Of a stretch of DNA of 64,000 nt, positions 34,717-43,245 are shown piece by piece. The stretch's first letter is position 1, and every line of letters starts with the position of its first letter. Below the pieces are notes generated by a model that worked only from the letters and a program-made list of their open reading frames with translations, was not told where the DNA came from and searched no databases. The position numbers were made by a program, and so were the translations under genes. The stretch comes from Collinsella aerofaciens ATCC 25986 (GTDB lineage Bacteria > Actinomycetota > Coriobacteriia > Coriobacteriales > Coriobacteriaceae): assembly GCF_010509075.1 (NCBI RefSeq), contig NZ_CP048433.1, forward strand, positions 372,001-436,000, given 5' to 3'.

Positions 34717-35811
34717 ATGAAAGTCGGAGTCATTACATTTCATCGTGCCATTAACTATGGAGCCGCTTTGCAGACCTATGCTTTGCAAAAAGCCTTGGCA
34801 GGGCTGGGTTTCGATTCCGAAGTTATTGATTATCGTTGCGATCATATGGAAGAGTTGTATAAACTAGTCGGCGGCTTTTCGACGAAATCTGTTAAACAAA
34901 ACATTCGTAGCTTCATGAATTATTTTCCCGCAAAGAGAAAAATGAAGAGCTTTCGTTCGATGATAAATGAAAATATGAAGTTAAGCCCCATGTATGACTC
35001 TACAACCATCAATCAGTCGAACGAGCGATACGACGTGTTCATTACTGGTAGTGACCAGGTGTTTAATTATGCCTGTTCTGATTTTGATAAGAATTACTTC
35101 CTATCATTTGTCGATGACAAACAGAAGATTAATTCGTATGCTGCATCGTTCGGTATTAGCGATATTCCGGTTGAGTATCGGGCGGAATATGCTCGACTGT
35201 TATCTCGGTTTAATCATATTTCGGTTCGTGAGGAGTCTGGTAAAAAAATGGTCCGCGAGCTTGCGGGCAAAGATAGTGAACTGCACGTCGATCCTGTATT
35301 TTTGCTTGATGCGGCAGAGTGGTCGCGGCTCGCTAAAGACCCTGACTTCGACAACTATATCCTCATCTATCGCCTCAACAAGTCGAATGTCATTAATGAT
35401 TTTGCAAGGTTGTTAGCTAAAAAGACCGGTAAGAAGATTGTAAACATAGGTCAAGATTATATTGACAGGTTGAAGAACCGCGATTTTTACGGTGGAATGG
35501 ACACTTCGGTACAGGAATTCCTTGGCCTGTTCAAGAATGCTGACTATGTTGTAACTAATTCTTTCCACGGAACTGCTTTTTCCATTATCTTTGAGCGTCA
35601 GTTTTACGTAGAAACTAAGCAAAAAGATTTCAAGAAGAACGATCGTGCTGAGAATCTGTTGAAGTTGACTGGTCTTACTGACTCCATTATTGAATCCTTG
35701 GATGACTGTGAATTAGATATATCCCGCGATTTTTGTACGGCCCGCAAGGTAATTGCTGAGGAAAAGGTTCGTGCTCTTTCTTATCTGAACGGTATTTGCA
35801 CCAATGAATAG
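34717..35811 (+). CDS. Polysaccharide pyruvyl transferase family protein
   Basis: A 364-residue member of the polysaccharide pyruvyl transferase family (CsaB/WcaK type), which adds ketal pyruvate to sugars from phosphoenolpyruvate. The family opening MKVGVITFHRAINYGAALQT is clear, and FITGSDQVFNYACSDF near 109 and VTNSFHGTAFSIIFERQF near 279 match known motifs. It starts two bases after the preceding stop and overlaps the next gene. Pyruvylation would give the polymer negative charge. Confidence 0.84.
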   Translation: MKVGVITFHRAINYGAALQTYALQKALAGLGFDSEVIDYRCDHMEELYKLVGGFSTKSVKQNIRSFMNYFPAKRKMKSFRSMINENMKLSPMYDSTTINQSNERYDVFITGSDQVFNYACSDFDKNYFLSFVDDKQKINSYAASFGISDIPVEYRAEYARLLSRFNHISVREESGKKMVRELAGKDSELHVDPVFLLDAAEWSRLAKDPDFDNYILIYRLNKSNVINDFARLLAKKTGKKIVNIGQDYIDRLKNRDFYGGMDTSVQEFLGLFKNADYVVTNSFHGTAFSIIFERQFYVETKQKDFKKNDRAENLLKLTGLTDSIIESLDDCELDISRDFCTARKVIAEEKVRALSYLNGICTNE

Positions 35812-37045
35812 AGCACGACAATTAATCTCATCTGTTCCAATTGAAGATTTCTTTATACCGTTTCTGTTGCTGATATTAGTTTTTTCTACCAACAACCGTC
35901 TTATCTTGATCATGAAACCTGTCGCTTTACTCATGATCTCTGTGTCGCTATTTCTCTCGCTAGCTTCGAAAAGGAGGTTTAGCAAGGGGGCACCTTTGAA
36001 ATACCTGTTCTGCGCGTTTGTGTTTCTAATTGGATTCAGTTTTACTTATACAGGAGATCGTTCTGCTTTTAAGAATTACATTCCTTATATACTTGCCGCT
36101 CTTGTCATTGTTCTATTTGAATACGATGACTATTTTTATTCTATTTTCTACAAATTATTTAATTTGTTTTTCTGGATTTTTATTGCGTCGATGTATTTAG
36201 AGTTACTAAATCCAGGCTTGTTCAGGTCAGTATTTTCATTTTTGTCTTTGGGGAAAAATTTAGTTGTAAGATCGACTGATGGTGTAGCAATTGCTGGACT
36301 AGCATTCGAAAAGGCAGATGCGGCATTTCTCTGCAACTTAGGGCTCGGAGTTCTTTTTGCGAAAATTTTTAATCGTGGACTTAACCTGAGTCAACTCTTT
36401 CAGTTGGGTATTGTATTCGGCGCGTTGATGATGACCGGCAAACGCACCTTATTTCTGATTCCCTTAGTCAGCATCGTCGCCTTCGCTTTGTTTTTCTCTC
36501 GAAGTCATAGAGTGGCAAAAGCTATGGCGGTCCTACTTGCGGTGTTTGTGTGTCTGGCTGTTACGTATACGTTTGTTCCTCAAGTTTCGCTTGTGTTTGA
36601 GCGTTTTTTAGCTGACAACGGAGATCCATTAAGCGGTAGAGAAGTTTTTTGGACATATGCAATGGAAATGTTTAGAAGTTCTCCGTTATTGGGAGAGGGT
36701 TTTCTGTCATTCAATGCATATGTGAACAGCAGGGGCTTCTTATACTACGGTGAACCTTGGCAATTTCAGGCGCATAACGTTTACTTGCAACTGCTTGCTG
36801 AGCTTGGAATCGTTGGGCTTTTGTTGTTTGTCAGCATGTTGGCCATTTTGATATTTGGTTTTGGCCGTTCTGCAAAGAAGGATCCAAATATATTCAATCT
36901 AACGGCATTTTACTGGGCTGTTCTTATCGCGATATATAGCATGACGGGCAACACAATTTACTATGCCTGTCAGTTGATGGTATTTGCTGTAGTAGTCAAC
37001 ATTTATTTGAAATATATAAGTCCTAGGGAGGGTTATTCTAAATGA
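35804..37045 (+). CDS. O-antigen polymerase/ligase-like membrane protein (Wzy)
   Basis: A 413-residue protein with about ten hydrophobic segments. Near 275-330 is the periplasmic-type loop with LSGREVFWTYAMEMFRSSPL and FQAHNVYLQLLAELGIVGLL, typical of the Wzy_C/O-antigen ligase family. It is the likely polymerase that joins repeat units outside the membrane. It is low in GC, as is usual for Wzy. It overlaps both neighbours by a few bases. Confidence 0.8.
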   Translation: MNRARQLISSVPIEDFFIPFLLLILVFSTNNRLILIMKPVALLMISVSLFLSLASKRRFSKGAPLKYLFCAFVFLIGFSFTYTGDRSAFKNYIPYILAALVIVLFEYDDYFYSIFYKLFNLFFWIFIASMYLELLNPGLFRSVFSFLSLGKNLVVRSTDGVAIAGLAFEKADAAFLCNLGLGVLFAKIFNRGLNLSQLFQLGIVFGALMMTGKRTLFLIPLVSIVAFALFFSRSHRVAKAMAVLLAVFVCLAVTYTFVPQVSLVFERFLADNGDPLSGREVFWTYAMEMFRSSPLLGEGFLSFNAYVNSRGFLYYGEPWQFQAHNVYLQLLAELGIVGLLLFVSMLAILIFGFGRSAKKDPNIFNLTAFYWAVLIAIYSMTGNTIYYACQLMVFAVVVNIYLKYISPREGYSK

Positions 37046-37983
37046 ATCCGTTAGTTAGCATAATTACCCCTGCTTATAACGCGGGGGGCTATCTGGATTC
37101 TTTCTTCCTATCTGTCTTAGAGCAAGATTACGATAATTACGAGATGATTATCGTTAATGATGGATCAACTGATGATACAGAGAATAAGATCCTCTCATAT
37201 AAAAAACTGTTCGATCGTCGGGGCATACGATTCGTTTACTTGAATCAAGAAAACGGTGGACAGGCGAAAGCGCTGAACTTGGCATTTCCGCATATTCGTG
37301 GCGAATATTTCATCTGGCCTGATTCCGATGATGTTCTCTGCCCAGATAACATCTCAGCAAAGGTCAAGTTCATGACCGCCCATCCCGATTATGCTTTGGG
37401 TATTTCGTGGGCTGAATATATTGATGAAGCTGGGAATAGCCTTGGGCTCTTAAAGCGGGTTCCTGATAAGAACGATAATCTATTTCGGGACTTGTTGATT
37501 AGTAAAAATGTATATTTTTGCCCTGGTATTTACATAATGAAAACTTCGGCATTTGTTGAATCTTATCCCGCTCTGGCGATTGATGAAAGCCGTGCTGGGC
37601 AGAACTATCAACTGCTCTTGCCTATGGCCTATGGATATCAATATGGATACATTGACAAAGTTCTGTACAAATATGTTCTGCATCCCTCTAGTCATTCAAA
37701 CGACGGTCTCCAAAATGAAAATATGCAATTGAGACGGTTTGAGGAGCATGAGCGCTTATTGAAACGTTTGATTGCATCCATCTGTTCCGAGGGCGATAAC
37801 GCAATCTATCAAAAGTTGGTTGCTGTCCATTTTGCGCGGCTGTATCTACGAATAGCAAATCAGCATTGCGACGTTGTTAAAGCGCGTGATTGTTTTGCTA
37901 GATTGATTCGGTTAAAAGCTGCTTCGCTTAAGGACTGTGCGTATGCATGCGCTACGGCGATGGGTTTATCTTTAAAGAAGTGA
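37042..37983 (+). CDS. Glycosyltransferase family 2
   Basis: A 313-residue GT-A enzyme with VSIITPAYNAGGYLDSFFLS at the start, MIIVNDGSTDDTENK near 35 and FIWPDSDDVLCPDN near 88 (D-x-D region). ATG 37042 overlaps the wzy-like stop by four bases. This is the second GT2 of the operon. The set of GT4, GT4, Caps_synth, GT2 and GT2 plus the priming enzyme suggests a repeat unit of about six sugars, if each acts once. Confidence 0.86.
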   Translation: MNPLVSIITPAYNAGGYLDSFFLSVLEQDYDNYEMIIVNDGSTDDTENKILSYKKLFDRRGIRFVYLNQENGGQAKALNLAFPHIRGEYFIWPDSDDVLCPDNISAKVKFMTAHPDYALGISWAEYIDEAGNSLGLLKRVPDKNDNLFRDLLISKNVYFCPGIYIMKTSAFVESYPALAIDESRAGQNYQLLLPMAYGYQYGYIDKVLYKYVLHPSSHSNDGLQNENMQLRRFEEHERLLKRLIASICSEGDNAIYQKLVAVHFARLYLRIANQHCDVVKARDCFARLIRLKAASLKDCAYACATAMGLSLKK

Positions 37984-37988
37984 GATGA

Positions 37989-39500
37989 ATGGGAAGAACG
38001 AGTAAATTTGTATTAAATTCCGCTTCGACGGCTTTGTTGCAAGTAGTGACGATGGTGGCCGGGTTCATCACTCCCCGCTTTTTACTGATGGCATACGGAT
38101 CCGATGTTAACGGTCTTATTTCCTCCATCAACCAGTTTATTACTTACTTTAATCTGGTCGAAGCGGGGCTCTCGAGCGCGGCCGTATATTCGCTTTATAA
38201 GCCAATCGCTGAAAATGATCATGGCAAGATAAATCGCATCGTAACCGCGGCTCGTAATTTCTATATAAAATCAGGCTTCATTTTTGTTGGCCTAGTTTTT
38301 GTTCTGGCAATAGTCTATCCGTGGATTACCCATACTGAGGTCTTGGATCATCAGACTATTTTTCTTCTTGTGTTGGTTCTTGGCGTAAACGGAGCTTTGG
38401 AGTTTTTTACTCTTGCAAAATATAGAGCTTTGCTGACCGCAGACCAAAAAACTTACGTAATTTCTTTTGCATCGATCGTATATACGATTCTAAACACTGT
38501 AATCGTTGTCGTAATGTCGATGCTTAGGGTTAATATTTTAACTTTACGCGTCGTTGCATTGCTTTCAATATTTGCGCGTAGCATGATCTTGTTCGTTTAC
38601 ATCAAGTTAAACTATAAATTCATTCGCTATGACGCTGATCCGGACTATGCAGCAATGGATAAGCGTTGGAGTGCTTTATACCTCCAAATTGTGCAGACCG
38701 TGCAAAATGCATCGCCCGCTGTATTAATCACCTTATTCTCGACCCTTAAAATGGTGAGCGTTTATTCTGTATATAACATGGTCATGTCAGGTATTAACGG
38801 AATAATGTCAGTTTTCTCTACGGGTGTGTCTGCTGGTTTCGGAGAGCTGCTGGTCAAGGATGACAGGCGGGCCTTTACGAAGGCGTATAGGGATTTTGAA
38901 TATCTCTACTACGTAATGGCAAGCGTGGTTTATGGCGTAACGCTTGCTACAATCCTGCCGTTTGTTCACGTATACACTCATGGCGTAACGGATGTTGAAT
39001 ACACGAATCTATACTTCGCCTTGTTGTTTGTTTTGAACGGCGTATTTTACAACCTCAAGACTCCGCAGGGCATGCTGGTTATTGCGGCGGGCCTATATAA
39101 AGAAACAAGGATTCAAAGCACCATTCAAGCGGCTATTTTACTTGTGGGAGGTGTAATTCTTGGGTTCAAATTCGGTTTAATCGGCGTAATGGCGGCCTCT
39201 TGTTTGTCTAACCTCTACCGTTGTATCGATTTGCTTTTCTTCATTCCAAAAACGGTAACGCATCTTTCGCTCGGACCAACTTTTAAAAATATGATAGAGA
39301 TGTTGTTTATGGTGGCGGCAATAGCTATCGTGTCGCATTTTATTTTTAGCACCTGGCCGGGAAGTCTTCTGACATGGCTCTTGTATGGAGCCTGCAATCT
39401 CGTTTTGGGCCTAGCGATCGTTCTCGGTTTCCATGCCGTATTTGAGCACAAGAGCTTTCATATCATCATTGATAGGCTAAATTCGCTATTGGGGAGGTAA
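37989..39500 (+). CDS. Polysaccharide flippase (Wzx, MOP superfamily)
   Basis: A 503-residue protein with 12-14 predicted membrane helices, starting NSASTALLQVVTMVAGFITP, a typical Wzx opening. It should flip the lipid-linked repeat unit to the outer face for polymerisation by the 35804-37045 product. ATG 37989 comes five bases after the preceding stop. Low GC, as in the neighbours. Confidence 0.86.
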   Translation: MGRTSKFVLNSASTALLQVVTMVAGFITPRFLLMAYGSDVNGLISSINQFITYFNLVEAGLSSAAVYSLYKPIAENDHGKINRIVTAARNFYIKSGFIFVGLVFVLAIVYPWITHTEVLDHQTIFLLVLVLGVNGALEFFTLAKYRALLTADQKTYVISFASIVYTILNTVIVVVMSMLRVNILTLRVVALLSIFARSMILFVYIKLNYKFIRYDADPDYAAMDKRWSALYLQIVQTVQNASPAVLITLFSTLKMVSVYSVYNMVMSGINGIMSVFSTGVSAGFGELLVKDDRRAFTKAYRDFEYLYYVMASVVYGVTLATILPFVHVYTHGVTDVEYTNLYFALLFVLNGVFYNLKTPQGMLVIAAGLYKETRIQSTIQAAILLVGGVILGFKFGLIGVMAASCLSNLYRCIDLLFFIPKTVTHLSLGPTFKNMIEMLFMVAAIAIVSHFIFSTWPGSLLTWLLYGACNLVLGLAIVLGFHAVFEHKSFHIIIDRLNSLLGR

Positions 39501-39508
39501 ATAAGGTA

Positions 39509-40678
39509 ATGGTTGAACTATTTGAAAAGGCTGAACAGTGCTGTGGGTGTACGGCATGTCTAAACATATGTCCGAAGCAGGCGATCTCCATGCTGGAGGA
39601 CCAGAAAGGCTTCCTCTATCCCAAGATTGATGGTTCAAAGTGTGTAGAGTGCGGTCTATGTCAAAAGGTCTGTCCTTTTAAGGTTGATGGATTAGCGGGC
39701 GGTAAGTTTTCAAAAATTGCCTACGCGGTCAAAAATAAAGACAATACTGAACGTGCGCAAAGCAGTTCTGGTGCGGTATTTATCGAAGTTGCTAAAGCTG
39801 TGCTTGGGTCTGACGGCGTTGTGTATGGCGTTAGGCTTGATGATGTGCACCGTGCGATGCACGACAGAGCTAGCTCAATTGAGTCTGCTAGGAAGTTTCA
39901 GGGCTCAAAATACGTGCAGAGTTATAAGGGGAGTATCTTCCAAGAGATTAAGCGCGATTTGAAAGCCGGCAATACAGTTTTGTTTACGGGAACACCTTGC
40001 GAAGTCGCTGGATTGAAGCGCTTTCTTGGAGTTCCTTACGACAATCTCGTGACGGTGGATATTATTTGCCATGGCACTCCAAGCCCCGGTTCTTTTGATG
40101 ACCATATTCGAGCTTTGGAGAAGAAATATTCCTCAAAGATTTCCAAGATTAGCTTTAGAAATAAACAATACGGCTGGAGAAACCAAGAACTTTGGATAAA
40201 GTTCAATAATGGTGAAATTTACCATAATCCCATTTGGGAAGATGAATACTATCGCCTCTTTACTGGAAATTACCTATTGAGAGATTCATGCTATTCGTGT
40301 CCCTTCGCCAGTATGAACCGCCCGGGAGATATCACAATTGGCGATTTTTGGAACATAAATAACGTGAAGCCGGATTTCGAAGACAAGCTTGGCGTTTCTT
40401 CAATCATAGTTAATACCGAAAAGGGGCAAGATCTGATTACTGAAATTTTGACTTCTTTTGAGTATTTTGAAGTTAGCTTGGATGAGTGCACGCAGCGCAA
40501 CCTTCAAGCTCCGTCCCCTAAACCAGATGATTTTGATTCCTTTAGGGCCGATTGGGAGCAGCATGGGCTCGACTATTGTCGAAAGAAATATGCTTCCATG
40601 GGATTTGGGGAGAGGATTAGACGCACTCTATCCCCTGTTAAAAAGAGGGTAATGAAAGTAATAAAGCGAGGTATATAG
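39509..40678 (+). CDS. Coenzyme F420 hydrogenase/dehydrogenase beta-subunit family Fe-S protein
   Basis: A 389-residue protein. Two 4Fe-4S ferredoxin motifs open it: CCGCTACLNICP (about 11-22) and CVECGLCQKVCPF (about 45-57). The F420 hydrogenase/dehydrogenase beta domain follows (VLFTGTPCEVAGLKRFLG, IICHGTPSPGSFDDHI), with further cysteines in DSCYSCPFA. Homologues are common in glycan operons next to pyruvyl transferases. F420 use is not implied. A redox or sugar-modifying role is inferred. It is the last gene of the operon. Confidence 0.82.
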   Translation: MVELFEKAEQCCGCTACLNICPKQAISMLEDQKGFLYPKIDGSKCVECGLCQKVCPFKVDGLAGGKFSKIAYAVKNKDNTERAQSSSGAVFIEVAKAVLGSDGVVYGVRLDDVHRAMHDRASSIESARKFQGSKYVQSYKGSIFQEIKRDLKAGNTVLFTGTPCEVAGLKRFLGVPYDNLVTVDIICHGTPSPGSFDDHIRALEKKYSSKISKISFRNKQYGWRNQELWIKFNNGEIYHNPIWEDEYYRLFTGNYLLRDSCYSCPFASMNRPGDITIGDFWNINNVKPDFEDKLGVSSIIVNTEKGQDLITEILTSFEYFEVSLDECTQRNLQAPSPKPDDFDSFRADWEQHGLDYCRKKYASMGFGERIRRTLSPVKKRVMKVIKRGI

Positions 40679-40700
40679 GAATAATTGCGCGTTTACATTA

Positions 40701-40732
40701 GGGGTATCAGTGGCGATTGATACCCCTTTTTT
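40701..40732 (+). terminator. Intrinsic terminator of the exopolysaccharide operon
   Basis: GGGGTATCA (40701-40709) pairs with TGATACCCC (40718-40726) and runs into TTTTTT. Confidence 0.92.
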
Positions 40733-40962
40733 CAGTCGTTTAAATTTAACAACGAATTTAATCGACAGAACAGAGTACGTGTCCGATTGACCAGATCGCG
40801 TCGAAAAAGTTGGTGTAAGGATGGCTGTTAGCGCCGGGCGATTTTAGCCGCTAATAGTCAAACTATTTTGACCAATCCCGGTCACCGAATAATGGCCACC
40901 GTGCCTCCCCGCCGCCACTACGCTGGTGGTGCCAACACGCCGGCGTTAGGAGGACCATTGAG

Positions 40963-42270
40963 GTGAACGAGAGACACGATGACCTACAGGAGATTATAGA
41001 CGCGGCGCTCCGGGAGATGGCCGCGGAGGAGGGCGACGGGTTCGACCCGCAGGCATGCAACCTCGCGGAGTTCTGCAGGAGGACGGGGCTCACCCGCTCC
41101 CGCGCGAGGACGGTCAGGGCACACGGGTTCAGGGCCCTGCCCCACGGGAACAGCGGGAGGAGGGCCGCGCCGGGCGTGCTCGCCGGCCACACCGGCCTGG
41201 TGGACGACCTCCTGCGGAAGGGCGTCACCAACTCGCAGGTGATATTCGAGCGGCTGCTCGGCCAGGGCTACGCCGGCGGCCTCACCACGGTGAAGACCTA
41301 TATCGCCGCGCACCGGGACCTCGTGCCCGCGAAGAGGCGGCAGGCGGCCCCGCAGGGCTGCCGCGGCCAGCGCTTCAGGACGGCGCCCGGAGAGGCCTAC
41401 CAGATGGACTGGGGCTTCGTCGCGGTCGAGCGCCCCGGCGGGGAGCGGGCGCGGATCGCCTGCTTCGCCATGGTCTGCCACCATTGCGGGGGCGCCCACG
41501 TCGAGTTCTTCCCGAACGCGCGCCAGGAGAACCTCCTCATCGGGATGCTGCACGCGTTCTCGGCGCTGGGCGTGCCCGCGACCGTGCTCACCGACAACAT
41601 GAAGAGCGTGGTCGTCCGCCGCGATGCCGACGGCCGGCCCGTCTGGCAGGCCGACTACGCCGAGTTCATGGGCGTCGTCGGCTTCCGCACCAGGCTGTGC
41701 AGGCCGCGCCACCCCTATACGAAGGGCAAGGTGGAGAGGCTCGTCCGCTTCGTGAAGGGGAACTTCCTCGCGGGAAGGTCCTTTACCGACCTTGACGCCC
41801 TCAACCGGGAGGCCGCCCTCTGGTGCGCCGAGCAGGGAGGCCGCTGGCGGCGCGCGGCGGCATGCGTCCCGATGCGCGAGCACGAGGCGGCGTGCTCGGC
41901 GAACACCAGGCCGCTCGAGGTCACGGCCGAGGTCGAGCGGTACCTGTGCCCGCGCCGGAAGATCTCCTTCGACGGCTTCGTGAGCTTCGAGGGGCACCGC
42001 TACGGCGTGCCCTACTGGTACGTCCGCCGCGAGTGCAGGGTGAACCGGGAGGGGCGCGTGGTGCACATATACAGCGACGACCTCTCCCGCGAGCTCGTCG
42101 CCCACGCCGTCGGCACCGGCGCCGACAGCTGGTGCGAGGGGCAGTGGGAGACATCGCCGGCGCAGCCCGAGGAGCTGCCGACCCAGCCGGTGGGGACCGT
42201 GGTCGAGCAAATCGCCCCGCCCAGGACGAAACCCGGTTTCGAGAGGTTCGACTTCGGGAGGGCCGAATGA
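40963..42270 (+). CDS. istA: IS21-family transposase IstA
   Basis: A 435-residue DDE transposase. The triad is visible in AYQMDWGFV, VLTDNMKSV and YTKGKVERLVRF. The N-terminal helix-turn-helix region (LAEFCRRTGLTRSRARTVRA) binds the ends. GTG 40963 is nine bases after AGGAGG. The stop overlaps the istB start (ATGA). Confidence 0.93.
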   Translation: MNERHDDLQEIIDAALREMAAEEGDGFDPQACNLAEFCRRTGLTRSRARTVRAHGFRALPHGNSGRRAAPGVLAGHTGLVDDLLRKGVTNSQVIFERLLGQGYAGGLTTVKTYIAAHRDLVPAKRRQAAPQGCRGQRFRTAPGEAYQMDWGFVAVERPGGERARIACFAMVCHHCGGAHVEFFPNARQENLLIGMLHAFSALGVPATVLTDNMKSVVVRRDADGRPVWQADYAEFMGVVGFRTRLCRPRHPYTKGKVERLVRFVKGNFLAGRSFTDLDALNREAALWCAEQGGRWRRAAACVPMREHEAACSANTRPLEVTAEVERYLCPRRKISFDGFVSFEGHRYGVPYWYVRRECRVNREGRVVHIYSDDLSRELVAHAVGTGADSWCEGQWETSPAQPEELPTQPVGTVVEQIAPPRTKPGFERFDFGRAE

Positions 42271-43094
42271 TGGCGGGCGCGGGGGCGAGCCCCTACGAGC
42301 TCGCGAGCGACGCCGCGTCGAGGCTCGGGATCGCCGTCGGGGCGGAGGAGCTCGCGACCCTCGCCTCGGACCTCGACCTCGGCGACGGGGAGATGGCCGC
42401 CGTGGCAGCCACCTTCTCCTACCTTGCGGAGAAGAGGAGGCTCGCCTCCATCGAGACGCTGCTGAGGCTGAGCAGGCTGCCCAGGCGCGAGCCCAAGACC
42501 TTCGAGGGCTTCGACTTCTCCAGGATCCAGGGCCGGGACGCGGCCGCGCTGGGCAAGCTCCCGTCGCTGGCCGACCTCTACGCGCACCGCAACGTCGCCT
42601 TCGTCGGGCCCGGCGGCATAGGGAAGACGCACCTCGCGCAGGCCTACGGGCGCGAGTGCTGCATGCGGGGGCTCAAGACCTACTACATAAAGGCGACCGA
42701 GCTCAGGGACAGGTTCCAGAAGGCCGTCCAGCGGGGAAACACCTCGCGGGTCGTCTCCTCGCTCGTCAAGCCGTCGTGCCTCATCGTTGACGAGGTGGGG
42801 AGATGCGTCTACGACAGGCCGTGCACCGACCTGTTCTTCGATGTCGTCGACAGGCGCTACGAGAAGGAGGGGCCGAACGCGATGGTCCTCACGAGCAACA
42901 TCGCCCCGAGCGGGTGGGATGAGTTCTTCACGGGCGACGACACGCTCCTCTGCGCCCTCGACAGGCTGTTCGACAAGGCGTCGGTGTTCGTGATGCGGGG
43001 CCCGAGCTACCGCGGCAGGGGGCTTGACACCTACTCGGTGGAGGCCGTCCCCCAGGCGGTGAAGGTGAGGGGGATCCAGCCCGAGGGGATGTAG
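42267..43094 (+). CDS. istB: IS21-family helper ATPase IstB
   Basis: A 275-residue AAA+ ATPase that aids target selection by IstA. Walker A is GPGGIGKTH near residue 115 and Walker B is LIVDEVG near 172. ATG 42267 or 42270 overlaps the istA stop; GGGAGGG lies upstream. Confidence 0.93.
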   Translation: MMAGAGASPYELASDAASRLGIAVGAEELATLASDLDLGDGEMAAVAATFSYLAEKRRLASIETLLRLSRLPRREPKTFEGFDFSRIQGRDAAALGKLPSLADLYAHRNVAFVGPGGIGKTHLAQAYGRECCMRGLKTYYIKATELRDRFQKAVQRGNTSRVVSSLVKPSCLIVDEVGRCVYDRPCTDLFFDVVDRRYEKEGPNAMVLTSNIAPSGWDEFFTGDDTLLCALDRLFDKASVFVMRGPSYRGRGLDTYSVEAVPQAVKVRGIQPEGM

Positions 43095-43245
43095 GAATGC
43101 GATAGGAAAGTCATAGATGCGGGCGTGTTGGCTAAAATGGGTCGGCCGGGATTGGTCAATCTCGGCCGACTATATTTGGCTAAATTATTCCGACGCTAAC
43201 ATGGCTTCCCAGCGCCCGTTCAACGAAGAACGGCCTTCGTCCTAA

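Larger units (their letters stand above)
40826..43201 (+). mobile_element. IS21-family insertion sequence
   Basis: A 2376-bp element with TG...CA ends. Its terminal repeats are TGTTAGCG (40826) and CGCTAACA (to 43201). Further inside, both ends carry ATTTAGCC-, ATAGTC- and TTGACCAATCCCGG-type blocks, the multiple transposase sites typical of IS21. The 4-bp TGGC flanks both sides (40822-40825 and 43202-43205), a likely target duplication; reading the ends two bases shorter gives ATGGCT instead. It carries istA and istB and looks intact. Confidence 0.9.
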
